Source: Patiriisocius sp047731265
Lineage (GTDB): Bacteria > Bacteroidota > Bacteroidia > Flavobacteriales > Flavobacteriaceae
NCBI RefSeq assembly: GCF_047731265.1
Contig: NZ_CP159835.1
Coordinates: forward strand, 2,356,001-2,420,000
Length of the DNA: 64,000 nucleotides
Reading direction: 5' to 3'
Of this stretch, positions 46,885-56,142 are shown piece after piece. How positions within the stretch are numbered: the stretch's first letter is position 1; each line of letters starts with the position of its first letter. The notes beneath the pieces were generated by a model. It had not been told where the DNA came from. It searched no databases and saw only the letters and a program-made list of their open reading frames with translations. The position numbers and the translations under genes are program-made.

Positions 46885-48228
46885 TTACTTAAACTTATCG
46901 ACAAGCATCTGTTCTACTTTTTCCTTCACGGGATCCATCTTAATTAACTCCGTTATTTCTGTTAAAAAAGCTTGTTTTAAAATGGATACGGCTTCTTTTT
47001 CAGACAAGCCTCTGGAACGCATATAATACAATGCCTCTTTATTCAATTGTCCAATGGTTGCCCCGTGACTGCATTTCACATCATCCGCAAAAATTTCCAA
47101 CTGGGGTTTGCTATTCATCTTGGCGGTTTTTGATAATACAAGGCTGTGGTTTTGCTGAAATGCATTTGTTTTTTGCGCATCCCGACGTACCATTATTTTA
47201 CCATTAAAAACACCTTTAGCTTTATCCATAAGAATTCCTTTGTACAATTCGTTGCTGTCGCAATGAGGATGTGCATGATCTATAAAGGTTTGGTTATCTA
47301 TATGCTGCTTATTTACACCAACGTAAAGTCCATAAAAATTAGTAGTTGTTCCACTGTCTTTTAAAATGGAGTTAAGGTTATTCCTAACTAATTTCCCGCC
47401 TAAATCTACTGCGTAAGAGCTGTATGTACTATCTCTAAGCTGTTCAATCTCAGTATTATTGATAAAATATGCAGTCTCATCTTCATCTTGAATTCTATAA
47501 TGATCTACAGTCGCATTTCTTTTTAGAACCAACTGTGTAACTGTATTGGTGAAATAAGTTTGTTCGGAATTAGTGAGATTATGATAGGTTTCAATAACCG
47601 TCATCTTACTGTTTTCTCCTGCTACAACTATTTTTTGCGGACTGATCACTGATGACTCTTTTTCTGTATAAGCTATATTTAGTATATGAACAGGGCGATC
47701 CAGCTCTAAACCATCAGGCACACACATATAGATGCCATTTTGAGCGAAGGCGGTATTTAATACCATAAAGGAATTTTTTACTTCGCTTGCCCATCTATTC
47801 AAGTATTCGGAAGTTGTTGCTTTTGTCGGTCCATCTTCTTGCAGACCAGACGAAATATCTTGTACTATAATTTTTTTTGATAATTCCTCCCTTGAGGAAA
47901 GTTCTTTATTGTAAGTACCATTCACAAAAACAAGCACGTATGCATCCAGCCCTTCAAAAAGAAAAGGCTTAATGTCTTCGGCTGAAATGTCAACAGGTTT
48001 GGGTTGTTCATAAAGTGGTTGAAGAACCTGAGTAACATTGGTGTATTTCCAATCCTCGTTTCTTCTGGTTGGAAAATTCATATCATTGCTAAAGCGTTGA
48101 ATCGCAGTTTTCTGTATCGCATGCCCTGCATAATCTTTCTGTCCGTTTAGGGAATTTTCATACTGTTGGAATAGTTCAATAAACTTTTTCCTGCTATCAT
48201 TTTTATCTCGTGTCTTTGGAGTTGTCAT
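46885..48228 (-). CDS. sufD: Fe-S assembly scaffold protein SufD
   Basis: SufD pairs with SufB in the SufBC2D complex on which Fe-S clusters are built. The 447-residue protein shows an N-terminal helical region (FPTRRNEDWKYTNVTQVL) and the beta-helix core. The C-terminal conserved block KCSHGATIGQLNKEALYYMRSRGL carries the histidine of SufD implicated in iron handling. It is separated from sufC by 10 bp. Confidence 0.95.
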   Translation of the reverse strand: MTTPKTRDKNDSRKKFIELFQQYENSLNGQKDYAGHAIQKTAIQRFSNDMNFPTRRNEDWKYTNVTQVLQPLYEQPKPVDISAEDIKPFLFEGLDAYVLVFVNGTYNKELSSREELSKKIIVQDISSGLQEDGPTKATTSEYLNRWASEVKNSFMVLNTAFAQNGIYMCVPDGLELDRPVHILNIAYTEKESSVISPQKIVVAGENSKMTVIETYHNLTNSEQTYFTNTVTQLVLKRNATVDHYRIQDEDETAYFINNTEIEQLRDSTYSSYAVDLGGKLVRNNLNSILKDSGTTTNFYGLYVGVNKQHIDNQTFIDHAHPHCDSNELYKGILMDKAKGVFNGKIMVRRDAQKTNAFQQNHSLVLSKTAKMNSKPQLEIFADDVKCSHGATIGQLNKEALYYMRSRGLSEKEAVSILKQAFLTEITELIKMDPVKEKVEQMLVDKFK

Positions 48229-48238
48229 GCTTGTCTTA

Positions 48239-49003
48239 TTAAGATGTTGTTAATGCTGCTACTTCTTCTTTGATCCAGTCATATCCTTTTTCTTCCAGCT
48301 TCAATGCTAATTTTTTGTCTCCTGATTTAACGATTTGCCCATTGTATAGTACGTGAACAAAATCGGGGATAATATAATCGAGTAGCCTTTGGTAGTGCGT
48401 AATTATCATAAAAGCATTGTCTTTTGTTTTTAGCTGATTCACTCCATTAGCAACTGTTTTTAGCGCATCAATATCCAGCCCTGAATCCGTTTCATCCAAC
48501 ACAGCAAGGGTTGGTTCTAATACAGCCATTTGTAAAATTTCATTGCGCTTTTTTTCACCGCCCGAGAACCCTTGATTTAGAGAACGGCTTAAAAAACCAG
48601 CTTCCATATCCACCATTTTTGCCTTCTCTTTAATGTATTGTAGCATTTCCTTTGCACTCAATTTCGTCTTTTCTTGATGTTTTCTAACAGCATTAATGGT
48701 ATGTTTAAGAAAGTTAGCAGTACTTACTCCTGGTATTTCAATCGGGTATTGAAATGCCTGAAACACTCCTTCCTTGGCGCGTTCATCAACTGATAATTCC
48801 ATGAGGTCTTTTCCCATATAGGTAATACTGCCCTCTGTAATTTCATAGCCTTCTCGACCTGCTAAAACGTGTGCTAGTGTACTTTTACCACTTCCGTTTG
48901 GTCCCATTATAGCGTGTACTTCGCCAGCATTTATTTGAAGGTTAATACCATTTAATATTTTTTTTCCTTCAATTTCTGCGTGTAAATTTTTTATTATTAA
49001 CAT
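48239..49003 (-). CDS. sufC: Fe-S assembly ATPase SufC
   Basis: SufC is the ABC-type ATPase of the SufBC2D scaffold. The 254-residue protein has Walker A GPNGSGKST (about 34-42), the signature FSGGEKKRNEI (about 150) and Walker B LAVLDETDSGLD (about 170). The length is normal. It lies between sufB (36 bp) and sufD (10 bp) as in canonical suf operons. Confidence 0.97.
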   Translation of the reverse strand: MLIIKNLHAEIEGKKILNGINLQINAGEVHAIMGPNGSGKSTLAHVLAGREGYEITEGSITYMGKDLMELSVDERAKEGVFQAFQYPIEIPGVSTANFLKHTINAVRKHQEKTKLSAKEMLQYIKEKAKMVDMEAGFLSRSLNQGFSGGEKKRNEILQMAVLEPTLAVLDETDSGLDIDALKTVANGVNQLKTKDNAFMIITHYQRLLDYIIPDFVHVLYNGQIVKSGDKKLALKLEEKGYDWIKEEVAALTTS

Positions 49004-49039
49004 GTTAATTTATTTAAGATTTTAATACGTAATTCAAGT

Positions 49040-50491
49040 TTATCCAACACTATTTTCTAAACTTACAGCAAGCAATTGTTGTGCTTCCACTGCAAATTCC
49101 ATAGGCAATTCATTAAAAACATCCTTGCAATAACCATTAACGATAAGGTTAATAGCATCCTCCTCGCTCAATCCTCTTTGCATACAATAATAAAGTTGGT
49201 CTTCGCCTACTTTAGAAGTTGTGGCTTCGTGTTCAATTTGAGCAGTGTCATTATCAATTTCGAGATAAGGGAAGGTATGGGCACCACATATATCGCTCAT
49301 TAATAAAGAATCACATTGCGAAAAATTCTTAGCATTTTCTGCATTTTTTCCTACTTTAACCAAACCTCTATACGAATTTTCGCTTTGGCCTGCTGAGATA
49401 CCTTTAGAAATAATAGTGCTGCTGGTATTTTTACCGATATGCCACATTTTAGTTCCTGTATCAGCTTGTTGTAAATTATTAGTAACTGCTACAGAATAAA
49501 ACTCACCCGTTGAATAGTCGCCTTTTAAAATGCAACTTGGATACTTCCAGGTAATGGCAGAGCCTGCTTCAACTTGTGTCCAACTGATTTTTGATCTGAC
49601 ACCTTCGCATAATCCTCTTTTGGTTACGAAATTATAGATACCCCCTTTTCCTTCTTTATCTCCTGGATACCAGTTCTGTATTGTAGAGTATTTTATTTCG
49701 GCATCATCCAATGCTATCAATTCTACGACTGCTGCATGCAATTGGTTTTCGTCACGCATTGGAGCAGTGCATCCTTCTAAGTAACTTACATAGCTTCCTT
49801 CTTCGGCAACAATCAGCGTTCTTTCAAATTGACCTGTTCCGGCAGCATTGATGCGGAAATACGTGGACAACTCCATCGGGCAGCGCACACCTTTGGGAAT
49901 ATAGCAGAATGACCCGTCTGTAAAGACCGCCGAATTAAGGGCCGCAAAGAAATTATCAGAAGTTGGCACAACCGATCCCATATACTTTCTCACGAGTTCA
50001 GGATGTTCCTGAACAGCTTCACCAAAGGAGCAAAAGATAATACCTAGTTCTGAAAGCTGTTTCTTAAAAGTGGTTGCGACAGATACACTGTCTATGACTA
50101 TATCCATAGCAACTCCTGTTAATCGTTTTTGCTCTATTATTGAAATACCTAATTTCTCATATGTTTTCAATAGTTCAGGATCCACTTCATCTAAGCTGTT
50201 GAGTATTTTTTTTGGTTTTGGATCAGCATAATAAATGATGTCCTGATAGTTTACTGGTGAATATTTTACATTCGGCCATTTGGGTTCTGTCATGGTCTCC
50301 CAATGCCTAAATGCTTCTAAACGCCATTCAAGCAACCATTGCGGCTCCTCCTTTTTAGAAGATATTAATCGAATGGTGTCTTCATTTAAACCTTTTGGGA
50401 TAAGTTCGGTATCAATATTACTGGTAAAACCATATTTGTAATCACTCTTAGTATAATCTTCCAGCGTTTCTGTGGAGGTATCTTTGCTCAT
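49040..50491 (-). CDS. sufB: Fe-S assembly scaffold protein SufB
   Basis: SufB is the main scaffold that receives sulfur from SufE and assembles clusters. At 483 residues it has the family signatures SEEPQWLLEWR-like opening (KKEEPQWLLEWRLEAFRHW), YFRINAAGTGQFERTLIVA, CTAPMRDENQLHAAVVEL and the C-terminal IEHEATTSKVGEDQLYYCMQRGL. It is the first gene of the operon, 43 bp behind a TATCTTTG promoter box. Confidence 0.97.
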   Translation of the reverse strand: MSKDTSTETLEDYTKSDYKYGFTSNIDTELIPKGLNEDTIRLISSKKEEPQWLLEWRLEAFRHWETMTEPKWPNVKYSPVNYQDIIYYADPKPKKILNSLDEVDPELLKTYEKLGISIIEQKRLTGVAMDIVIDSVSVATTFKKQLSELGIIFCSFGEAVQEHPELVRKYMGSVVPTSDNFFAALNSAVFTDGSFCYIPKGVRCPMELSTYFRINAAGTGQFERTLIVAEEGSYVSYLEGCTAPMRDENQLHAAVVELIALDDAEIKYSTIQNWYPGDKEGKGGIYNFVTKRGLCEGVRSKISWTQVEAGSAITWKYPSCILKGDYSTGEFYSVAVTNNLQQADTGTKMWHIGKNTSSTIISKGISAGQSENSYRGLVKVGKNAENAKNFSQCDSLLMSDICGAHTFPYLEIDNDTAQIEHEATTSKVGEDQLYYCMQRGLSEEDAINLIVNGYCKDVFNELPMEFAVEAQQLLAVSLENSVG

Positions 50492-50533
50492 AATTTATTT
50501 GATTTTCGGGTGTTAAATTCAAACTTTATGTAA

Positions 50534-50568
50534 CAAAGATATAAAATCATATCCTATTTATACAAAAA
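50534..50568 (-). promoter_or_regulatory. suf operon promoter
   Basis: On the minus strand, TTTTTTG (50563-50569 region) and TATCTTTG (50534-50541) are separated by 21 bp, a good Bacteroidota promoter. The upstream box lies inside the first operator-like repeat. Confidence 0.7.
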
Positions 50569-50598
50569 AGTATATATTACTTTATACAATAAAGTACA
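50557..50598. promoter_or_regulatory. Tandem operator-like repeats at the suf promoter
   Basis: TTTATACAAAAAAGTATA (50557-50574) and TTTATACAATAAAGTACA (50581-50598) differ at two positions and are 24 bp apart. Each contains inverted half-sites (TATAC/GTATA and TACTTTA/TAAAGTA). The first overlaps the -33 box. The natural candidate binder is the Rrf2 protein encoded in the same operon. Confidence 0.6.
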
Positions 50599-51155
50599 AA
50601 TAAGACTAACGGATATAAAATCTGAGTTTATTTGATTTTTAAAGGGACATATTTTATTTGAACATCATTTGTTTTTTGGGATAAACAAAAAATATATGGA
50701 GGGGTGTAAATTGGATTTACAAATGAATCTAATTGTTTTAAAAATGAAGGTTTAAACCTGTACATTAAAAAGCGCATATGTGTTTAACATAGACTGATAT
50801 CGATGTTAAAAAAAACTTCTTATGAAGTTGTTCAAATCGATGATAGTAAAAAGTTGTACAGCCATAAAATATAGTTTTCCTGAATTAAAGCTCCGTAAAC
50901 TAATGTGCAGAACCTAATTTTGTTTACTATTTAAAAATCTTTTGGAATTGTATTTTGAATAAAATAAAAAGTTGATAGGGTTATAGAGATGGTCGTTACT
51001 AGAATAAAGCTGTTATAAGAAACCACTGAACCAATGAGAATATGGATAAAATTTCAAAATACATGATGAAGCTTGAACAAGCATAAGATATTGTTAAACC
51101 CACTAAGTTGTTTCTATAAAATCCATAACTTAAAGATCAAATAAACACTAATGTT
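50599..51155. other. AT-rich spacer between suf operon and aconitase
   Basis: 557 bp without an ORF. A repeated word ATCGATRT appears near 50799 and 50836. I see no clear terminator, RNA or further operator. Confidence 0.4.
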
Positions 51156-53126
51156 ATGACCAATTTAAATGTTGCCCAGAAACTAATCAAGGAACATCTT
51201 CTTCATGGAGAAATGGTACAAGGAATGGAAATTGGTATAAAAATAGACCAGGCTTTGTTGCAAGATGCAACAGGTACTTTGGTTCAATTAGAACTAGAAG
51301 CAATGGGTCTTGATAGGGCAAAGACAGAAGTGGCCGTTCAATATGTTGATCATAATTTGTTGCAGACCGATTTTAAGAATGCAGACGATCATTTATTCCT
51401 GTTGTCCGCTGCGCAACGTTTTGGTTTATGGTACAGCCGGCCGGGAAACGGGGTAAGCCATCCCGTGCACATGGAGCGTTTCGGTAAGCCTGGGAAAACC
51501 TTGGTGGGTTCTGACAGCCATAGTTGTGCGGCGGGATCTTTAGGCATGCTCGCTATTGGCACGGGAGGTTTGGATGTGGCAGCTGCCATAGCTGGGCAAC
51601 CCTATTTTGTAAAAATGCCAAAAATCATGGGCATCAAGCTAACGGGGAAACTGCCCGATTGGGTAAGTGCCAAGGATATTATTCTAGAGATGCTTCGAAG
51701 ACATGATGTAACGGGCGGTGTTGGTAAAATTTTGGAATATTATGGGGAGGGATTAAAACATCTGAGCGCAATGGATCGTCACGTCATTGCCAATATGGGT
51801 GCTGAGTTGGGTGCTACTACCACAGTATTTCCTAGTGATGATGAAACGAAACGCTTTCTAAGATCCCAGGGTAGGGAAGATGACTGGGTTGAATTGGTAG
51901 CCGATACAGGTTGCGAATATGATCTACATGAAGAAATAGTACTAAGCGAGCTTGTACCGCTCATTGCCAAACCGACCAGTCCGGGAAATGTGGTTCCAGT
52001 GAGCGAAGTTGCCGGAAAATCAATCGGTCAAGTAGTAATTGGGTCTTCCGCTAACCCTGGTCTACGAGATTTTTGGATGGCAGGAGCCATTGTAAAGGAT
52101 AAGACCGTAAGCAGTGAGGTATCTTTTGATATCAACCCGACCTCGCGGCAAATCATTCAAAACATGATAGAAAACCGCGCCTTTGCTAACCTGATCAAAG
52201 CAGGAGCAAGATTCCATCAATCGGGCTGTATGGGCTGTATCGGCATGGGTCAAGCCCCGGCGTCAGACACCATTAGTTTGAGGACAATGCCACGAAATTT
52301 TCCCGACAGATCGGGAACAAAAGATGACCAAGTATATCTATGCAGTCCCGAAACGGCTGCCGCGTCTGCCCTAACGGGGAAAATTACCGACCCCAGGGAT
52401 CTTGTTAAATTATTTAAAATGAGTTACCCCAATTACAAAAACCCAGAAATGGAGATCATCAATATTGATATGTTGGTAGCCCCACTGGAAGACGGCTCTC
52501 ACATTAAGTTAAAGAAAGGACCGAATATTAAGGCCCTTCCCCATATCGACCCATTGATGGACAAATACAAAGTTCCAGTTTTGCTAAAAATGGGAGATAG
52601 TGTTTCTACTGATGAAATCTTAAAGGCTGGGGCCGAGGTATTGCCCTTTAGAAGTAACCTTCCCGAAATCAGCAAGTATACCTTTACAGTGTTAGACGAC
52701 TCTTTTTATGATAGGGCTATGGAGTCCAAATCCCATTATGGTGGGCATATTGTTGTCGCTGGGGAAAATTATGCCCAAGGATCCAGTAGGGAGCACGCGG
52801 CACTTGCGCCCAAGTATTTAGGACAGGTTGCCGTTATAGCCCTATCGTATGCACGCATCGCGTGGCAAAACCTGGCTAATTTTGGAATATTGCCACTTGA
52901 ATTTATCAATATTAAAGATTATGATAAGATCGAACAGGCTGATATGGTAAGTTTTAAAAGTTTAAGGGAGGATATTAAGAACAGGAATCCCATCAAAGTT
53001 TTAGTCAGTAACGATTCGGGCAAACAACTTGAATTTGACACCAAGCATAGCTTAAGCGACCGCCAGATAAATATTCTTTTGAAAGGCGGAATTATTAATG
53101 AATTTAAGGACAAACTCAATCCCTAA
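51156..53126 (+). CDS. Aconitate hydratase, Aquifex-type (putative)
   Basis: This is a [4Fe-4S] dehydratase of 656 residues, of the shorter aconitase class rather than the ~890-residue AcnA. The domain holding the cluster includes VGSDSHSCAAGSLGML (about 126-141) and the CxxC pair in QSGCMGCIGMG (about 348-358). The swivelling domain has GENYAQGSSREHAALAPKYLG (about 530-550) with the catalytic Ser. The substrate could be citrate/isocitrate or a homologue. Codon use looks somewhat GC-richer than its neighbours. It is divergent from the suf operon. Confidence 0.85.
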   Translation: MTNLNVAQKLIKEHLLHGEMVQGMEIGIKIDQALLQDATGTLVQLELEAMGLDRAKTEVAVQYVDHNLLQTDFKNADDHLFLLSAAQRFGLWYSRPGNGVSHPVHMERFGKPGKTLVGSDSHSCAAGSLGMLAIGTGGLDVAAAIAGQPYFVKMPKIMGIKLTGKLPDWVSAKDIILEMLRRHDVTGGVGKILEYYGEGLKHLSAMDRHVIANMGAELGATTTVFPSDDETKRFLRSQGREDDWVELVADTGCEYDLHEEIVLSELVPLIAKPTSPGNVVPVSEVAGKSIGQVVIGSSANPGLRDFWMAGAIVKDKTVSSEVSFDINPTSRQIIQNMIENRAFANLIKAGARFHQSGCMGCIGMGQAPASDTISLRTMPRNFPDRSGTKDDQVYLCSPETAAASALTGKITDPRDLVKLFKMSYPNYKNPEMEIINIDMLVAPLEDGSHIKLKKGPNIKALPHIDPLMDKYKVPVLLKMGDSVSTDEILKAGAEVLPFRSNLPEISKYTFTVLDDSFYDRAMESKSHYGGHIVVAGENYAQGSSREHAALAPKYLGQVAVIALSYARIAWQNLANFGILPLEFINIKDYDKIEQADMVSFKSLREDIKNRNPIKVLVSNDSGKQLEFDTKHSLSDRQINILLKGGIINEFKDKLNP

Positions 53127-53362
53127 ATAATATTTGGCTACTTTCCAAAATGGCCTTGTAGCATTACCAATTTTAGGAAGAGTTGGGCTGAAAACTCTGG
53201 GTCCTAATAATCAACATTGTTGAGCGGTTCCATTATTAAGGGAAGGTTTTACGGCACTGTCCAAAATTTGAGATTTTTGATTCTATATAAATTGGGCAAA
53301 TCAAACAATAATTTATGGTTAAATTTGCAAAAAAAATTAACCCTTAATTTTTCTGAATATTG

Positions 53363-54337
53363 ATGACACAAACGCTTTTTAATCCTTTTAAGGATTTGAA
53401 TTTTGACGAACATTTTTGCTTCCTTTCAGGAGCTTTGACAAATGAAAACATGACCGTTTTTCCAGTATGGCTGATGGATCATTTTAAATTAGGTAATGAA
53501 AGAATTGAGTTGATGGACAAAGCCAAATCTTATAATTACGCAGATCTTAAATTACCGTGTTCTTCCGAAGTGAAAACAGCTTTTGAGGAGCTGGATGTAA
53601 AAGTGGAGGCTGCGTATAAAAAGGGTTTTGAAGGCATGGCGTCACTCGATCAAGAGTTGCTTTTTCAATGGACAGGCAGAATGGTCTATGGTATGCTATA
53701 CTACGAAATACTTTATGAAAGAGACAGGCTGATAAGTCAAGGTGAAGAATTTGTGCTTTCCGCCACGCTCAGGGAACGCTTTAGTCACTTCCATTTAATG
53801 CTACAATCCTTAATAGAACCAATTTCCTTCGTTGGAAAAAAACCATGGAGCATCGCCTTATTTCCACTTAAATATTCTGCCGATATTTTTAGCTATCGCG
53901 ACGATGCGGTTAATTTAATGTTTTCATTTGGAGTCAATGACTTTGGTTTTATTGCATGTTTACAAGATAACGGGGTAATTGGGGAGAAGCAAAAAGAGAT
54001 CCTCGATAAAATGGAAGGTCATGTTTTACATCCCATCCAGTTTGAAGAGTTGTATGCTAGGTTTCATTATTCAGACTATATATTACAGTACAAACCCGAA
54101 TACAAAATTAAAAACCAAGACAATGGGATTACCATAGAAGTCGAAATGGCTGGTAAGCAACCTCATTTCGGATTTTGGGATGAGGATATATATGCCCAAT
54201 TGCTATCCAATTATTGGCAGGTTTACGGTATTGAAAAAGATGATATTCTTCCATTTCAAAAGCCGCCACTTAGCTTTCTTGAAAATCCGTATACCAAAGA
54301 TTTTATTAATCCAGAATCCATTGACCTACCATTTTAA
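53363..54337 (+). CDS. Conserved-looking protein of unknown function
   Basis: The 324-residue soluble protein starts at ATG 53363 (a TTG three bases earlier is less likely). A TAAATTTG promoter-like word lies about 40 bp upstream. It has helical blocks with FNPFKDLNFDEHFCFLSG near the N-terminus and MVYGMLYYEILYERDRLISQ (about 118-137), then a beta-rich C-terminal part (YKIKNQDNGITIEVEMAGK). There is no signal peptide, transmembrane helix or catalytic motif that I recognise. It follows the aconitase after ~235 bp on the same strand. Confidence 0.6.
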   Translation: MTQTLFNPFKDLNFDEHFCFLSGALTNENMTVFPVWLMDHFKLGNERIELMDKAKSYNYADLKLPCSSEVKTAFEELDVKVEAAYKKGFEGMASLDQELLFQWTGRMVYGMLYYEILYERDRLISQGEEFVLSATLRERFSHFHLMLQSLIEPISFVGKKPWSIALFPLKYSADIFSYRDDAVNLMFSFGVNDFGFIACLQDNGVIGEKQKEILDKMEGHVLHPIQFEELYARFHYSDYILQYKPEYKIKNQDNGITIEVEMAGKQPHFGFWDEDIYAQLLSNYWQVYGIEKDDILPFQKPPLSFLENPYTKDFINPESIDLPF

Positions 54338-54693
54338 CGGCTTAATAGCAAAAAATAGTTGGTAAATGTCTTGGCCACTTTATGGTCAAATATTGTACGT
54401 TTAGTATAAGAATACTAGACGACTATGTTGTACTTTGCTTTAAACAAACACAAAGACCTAAATGGGTTACAACCCTTGAAATCACTATTTAATTTTGGCT
54501 TTCTTATTTGTGCTCTATACTATAACAGGTGGTTTTTTGCCATTCCAGGGCTTTCCAGGGTGTTTATTTTAAAATACATAATTACACTTGTGGGAACTTG
54601 TAAATAGCTTAAAAGCCTCCAGCCACATATTGTCCACTATAAAATGGTCATGGTTAATGTTATGGAACTTGAAAGGTCTGACCTTCTATTATA
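54338..54693. other. Intergenic region without a supported gene
   Basis: A 60-residue open frame (54425-54607) is present, but it has no recognisable family, no good promoter and lies next to gene debris, so I do not call it. Confidence 0.4.
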
Positions 54694-54891
54694 ATTACGA
54701 GAAGAGATTCGGAAAAGGTTACCAAAGCATTTCAATAACTTGGTATCGAAGGAATTGTTGTTGATGTTAAAAGCCTTTCGGCAATAGATGATTTGGTGGC
54801 AGAAGTACAATTTGATTTTGGAGAAGTTGATGTTTTATTAGTAAATGCTGGTATTTTTGAGCCTGCACTAGTGAGCCAAAAAAGTGGCTAG
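54694..54891 (+). pseudogene. Short-chain dehydrogenase fragment
   Basis: The frame reads RRDSEKVTKAFQ, a stop, then LGIEGIVVDVKSLSAID and VDVLLVNAGIFEPAL, matching the SDR region from the cofactor-specificity loop to the NAG motif. The glycine-rich start and the catalytic YxxxK part are absent, so it is a gene remnant. Downstream (54895-55005) a further unrecognised stretch (GETIQAALDSMEDNNAAEL) also carries a stop. Confidence 0.7.
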
Positions 54892-55079
54892 TAAAGGTGA
54901 AACTATACAAGCAGCGTTGGATTCCATGGAGGATAACAATGCTGCTGAACTGATAAAGTAAGCTGCTTTCGCAGCGTTAGATCGAGCTGTGGAAATGGGA
55001 AAGTAGATTCAGTGTTGCAAATGATGGTTTCAAATACAACTTTCTAATTAATTTCTATTTTCTAATGTTCTAAAACCAC

Positions 55080-55240
55080 GAGGTTCGTCTAATTGGCTAC
55101 AACGTTTAGTAGAAGCTTTGTTGCTTTATTTTAGCAGTGAAATTTATAAATAATTACGAAGAACGAAAGTCCGAGAGGACTTTCAAAAGTAAACAAAAAC
55201 TAGCAATAAAGTTTATACGGTGTTGTAAACGGGGTGTTAT
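55080..55240 (+). repeat. Intergenic repeat with inverted ends, copy C
   Basis: It is bounded by GGCTACAACGTTTAG on the left and CGGTGTTGTAAACGGGGTGT on the right, the TACAAC and GTTGTA words facing each other. Inside is a perfect hairpin GAAAGTCC-GAGA-GGACTTTC (55165-55184). The right end touches the stop codon of the minus-strand gene at 55237, as copy A does for the hydrolase. Confidence 0.55.
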
Positions 55241-55440
55241 TCAGTTACTTTCTTTTTCAGAATGCTCTTTTTTGTTAAAAGAACTAAAGCTAAAAAAATT
55301 CCAAAAAGTATAATTTTCCCAACTAAATATCCAAATCCGTATTCATTCAATCTATCTAAATCGTTGATTAATATTCTAAATATATTAATCATTAAAATTA
55401 AGCAGAAAATAGATGATATGTAAAATAATATTTTTTTCAT
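55237..55440 (-). CDS. Small two-helix membrane protein
   Basis: The 67-residue protein (ATG at 55440) has two hydrophobic helices: ILFYISSIFCLILMINIFRI and YLVGKIILFGIFLALVLL, and a basic tail (TKKSILKKKVTE). A longer frame from 55455 begins inside the neighbouring terminator and is unlikely. Family unknown. It lies between a terminator and a conserved intergenic repeat, like a one-gene cassette. Confidence 0.5.
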   Translation of the reverse strand: MKKILFYISSIFCLILMINIFRILINDLDRLNEYGFGYLVGKIILFGIFLALVLLTKKSILKKKVTE

Positions 55441-55453
55441 TTTCAGATTATTC

Positions 55454-55490
55454 AAAAAGTAAGGTAATTCAAGAATTACCTTACTTTTTT
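55454..55490 (-). terminator. Perfect 17-bp hairpin terminator after the Bor-like gene
   Basis: AAAAAGTAAGGTAATTC and its exact reverse complement flank a 2-nt centre (effective loop slightly larger), with A/T runs on both sides. It ends the minus-strand lipoprotein transcript 12 bp after its stop codon. Confidence 0.88.
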
Positions 55491-55501
55491 TAATTTACTA
55501 A

Positions 55502-55798
55502 TTATTTAGTTACTGTAGTAGTAGATGGAGTGTAAATTCCAAATGTTAAAGAAGCTACTAATCCGTTTACAAATGTCTGTCTTGTGTGAACTGTGTAATC
55601 TTTCGCACCATCTGCCATTTGTTTTGAATCAGAAACTCCAACAGGAGCTAAACCTAAAACGACATAATGGTTCCATTTTGATGTTTGAGAATTCCCTTGA
55701 GCTCCTTCTCCGACAACACTTGTGTAAGAATAACAAGAAGTTAATAACATTGATGAAGCAAATAAGATTGCCATCATTTTCATTGATTTTTTAATCAT
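55502..55798 (-). CDS. Bor/Iss-like lipoprotein
   Basis: The 98-residue protein has a lipoprotein signal ending LLTSCYS (Cys at residue 22). The C-terminal half HTRQTFVNGLVASLTFGIYT closely follows phage lambda Bor/E. coli Iss, where QTFVNGL and TLGIYTP are diagnostic. In enterobacteria Bor increases serum survival; the role in Bacteroidota is unknown. It has its own terminator and lies among cassette-like repeats, consistent with horizontal movement. Confidence 0.8.
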   Translation of the reverse strand: MIKKSMKMMAILFASSMLLTSCYSYTSVVGEGAQGNSQTSKWNHYVVLGLAPVGVSDSKQMADGAKDYTVHTRQTFVNGLVASLTFGIYTPSTTTVTK

Positions 55799-55857
55799 AG
55801 TCTTTAATTTTAATTAAACATTTATTTATAATACTCACTGTTGAGTTCTTTTGGTAT

Positions 55858-56060
55858 TGTTTACAACGACCAAGCTATAGTTAGTGTTGGATTTAAAAGT
55901 ACTAAACTTTCGATTAAGGAATTAGCCAAATTTATAATTTTTTTCTTTAATAATATACCTTCAAAATTTTAAATTTTGCGGGATTTGTAAAATGCACTGA
56001 ACTTTGGTTTAAGCACTAAAACCCTTATTATTTTTTCACTTTGTTAGACAATGTTATTTA
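55858..56060 (+). repeat. Dispersed intergenic repeat, copy B
   Basis: It starts TGTTTACAACGACCAAGCTA and contains AAACTTTCGATTAAGGAATT and GAACTTTGGTTTAAGCACTA in the same order and orientation as copy A (19085-19252). It separates the Bor-like gene from marC. Confidence 0.6.
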
Positions 56061-56142
56061 TTTTCACTCAGTTTTTTAATATAAACTTTACATAGATTTA
56101 ATTTAAAAAAAGTCAAAAACATTGATCTTTGCGATAAAAAAA

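Noticed and set aside
54425..54607. 60-residue open frame
   Set aside because: No family, promoter or coding signal, and it is surrounded by gene debris.
55080..55240. Boundary repeats considered as true integron attC sites
   Set aside because: Core words only partly match RYYYAAC/GTTRRRY, and no integron integrase is present in the window.
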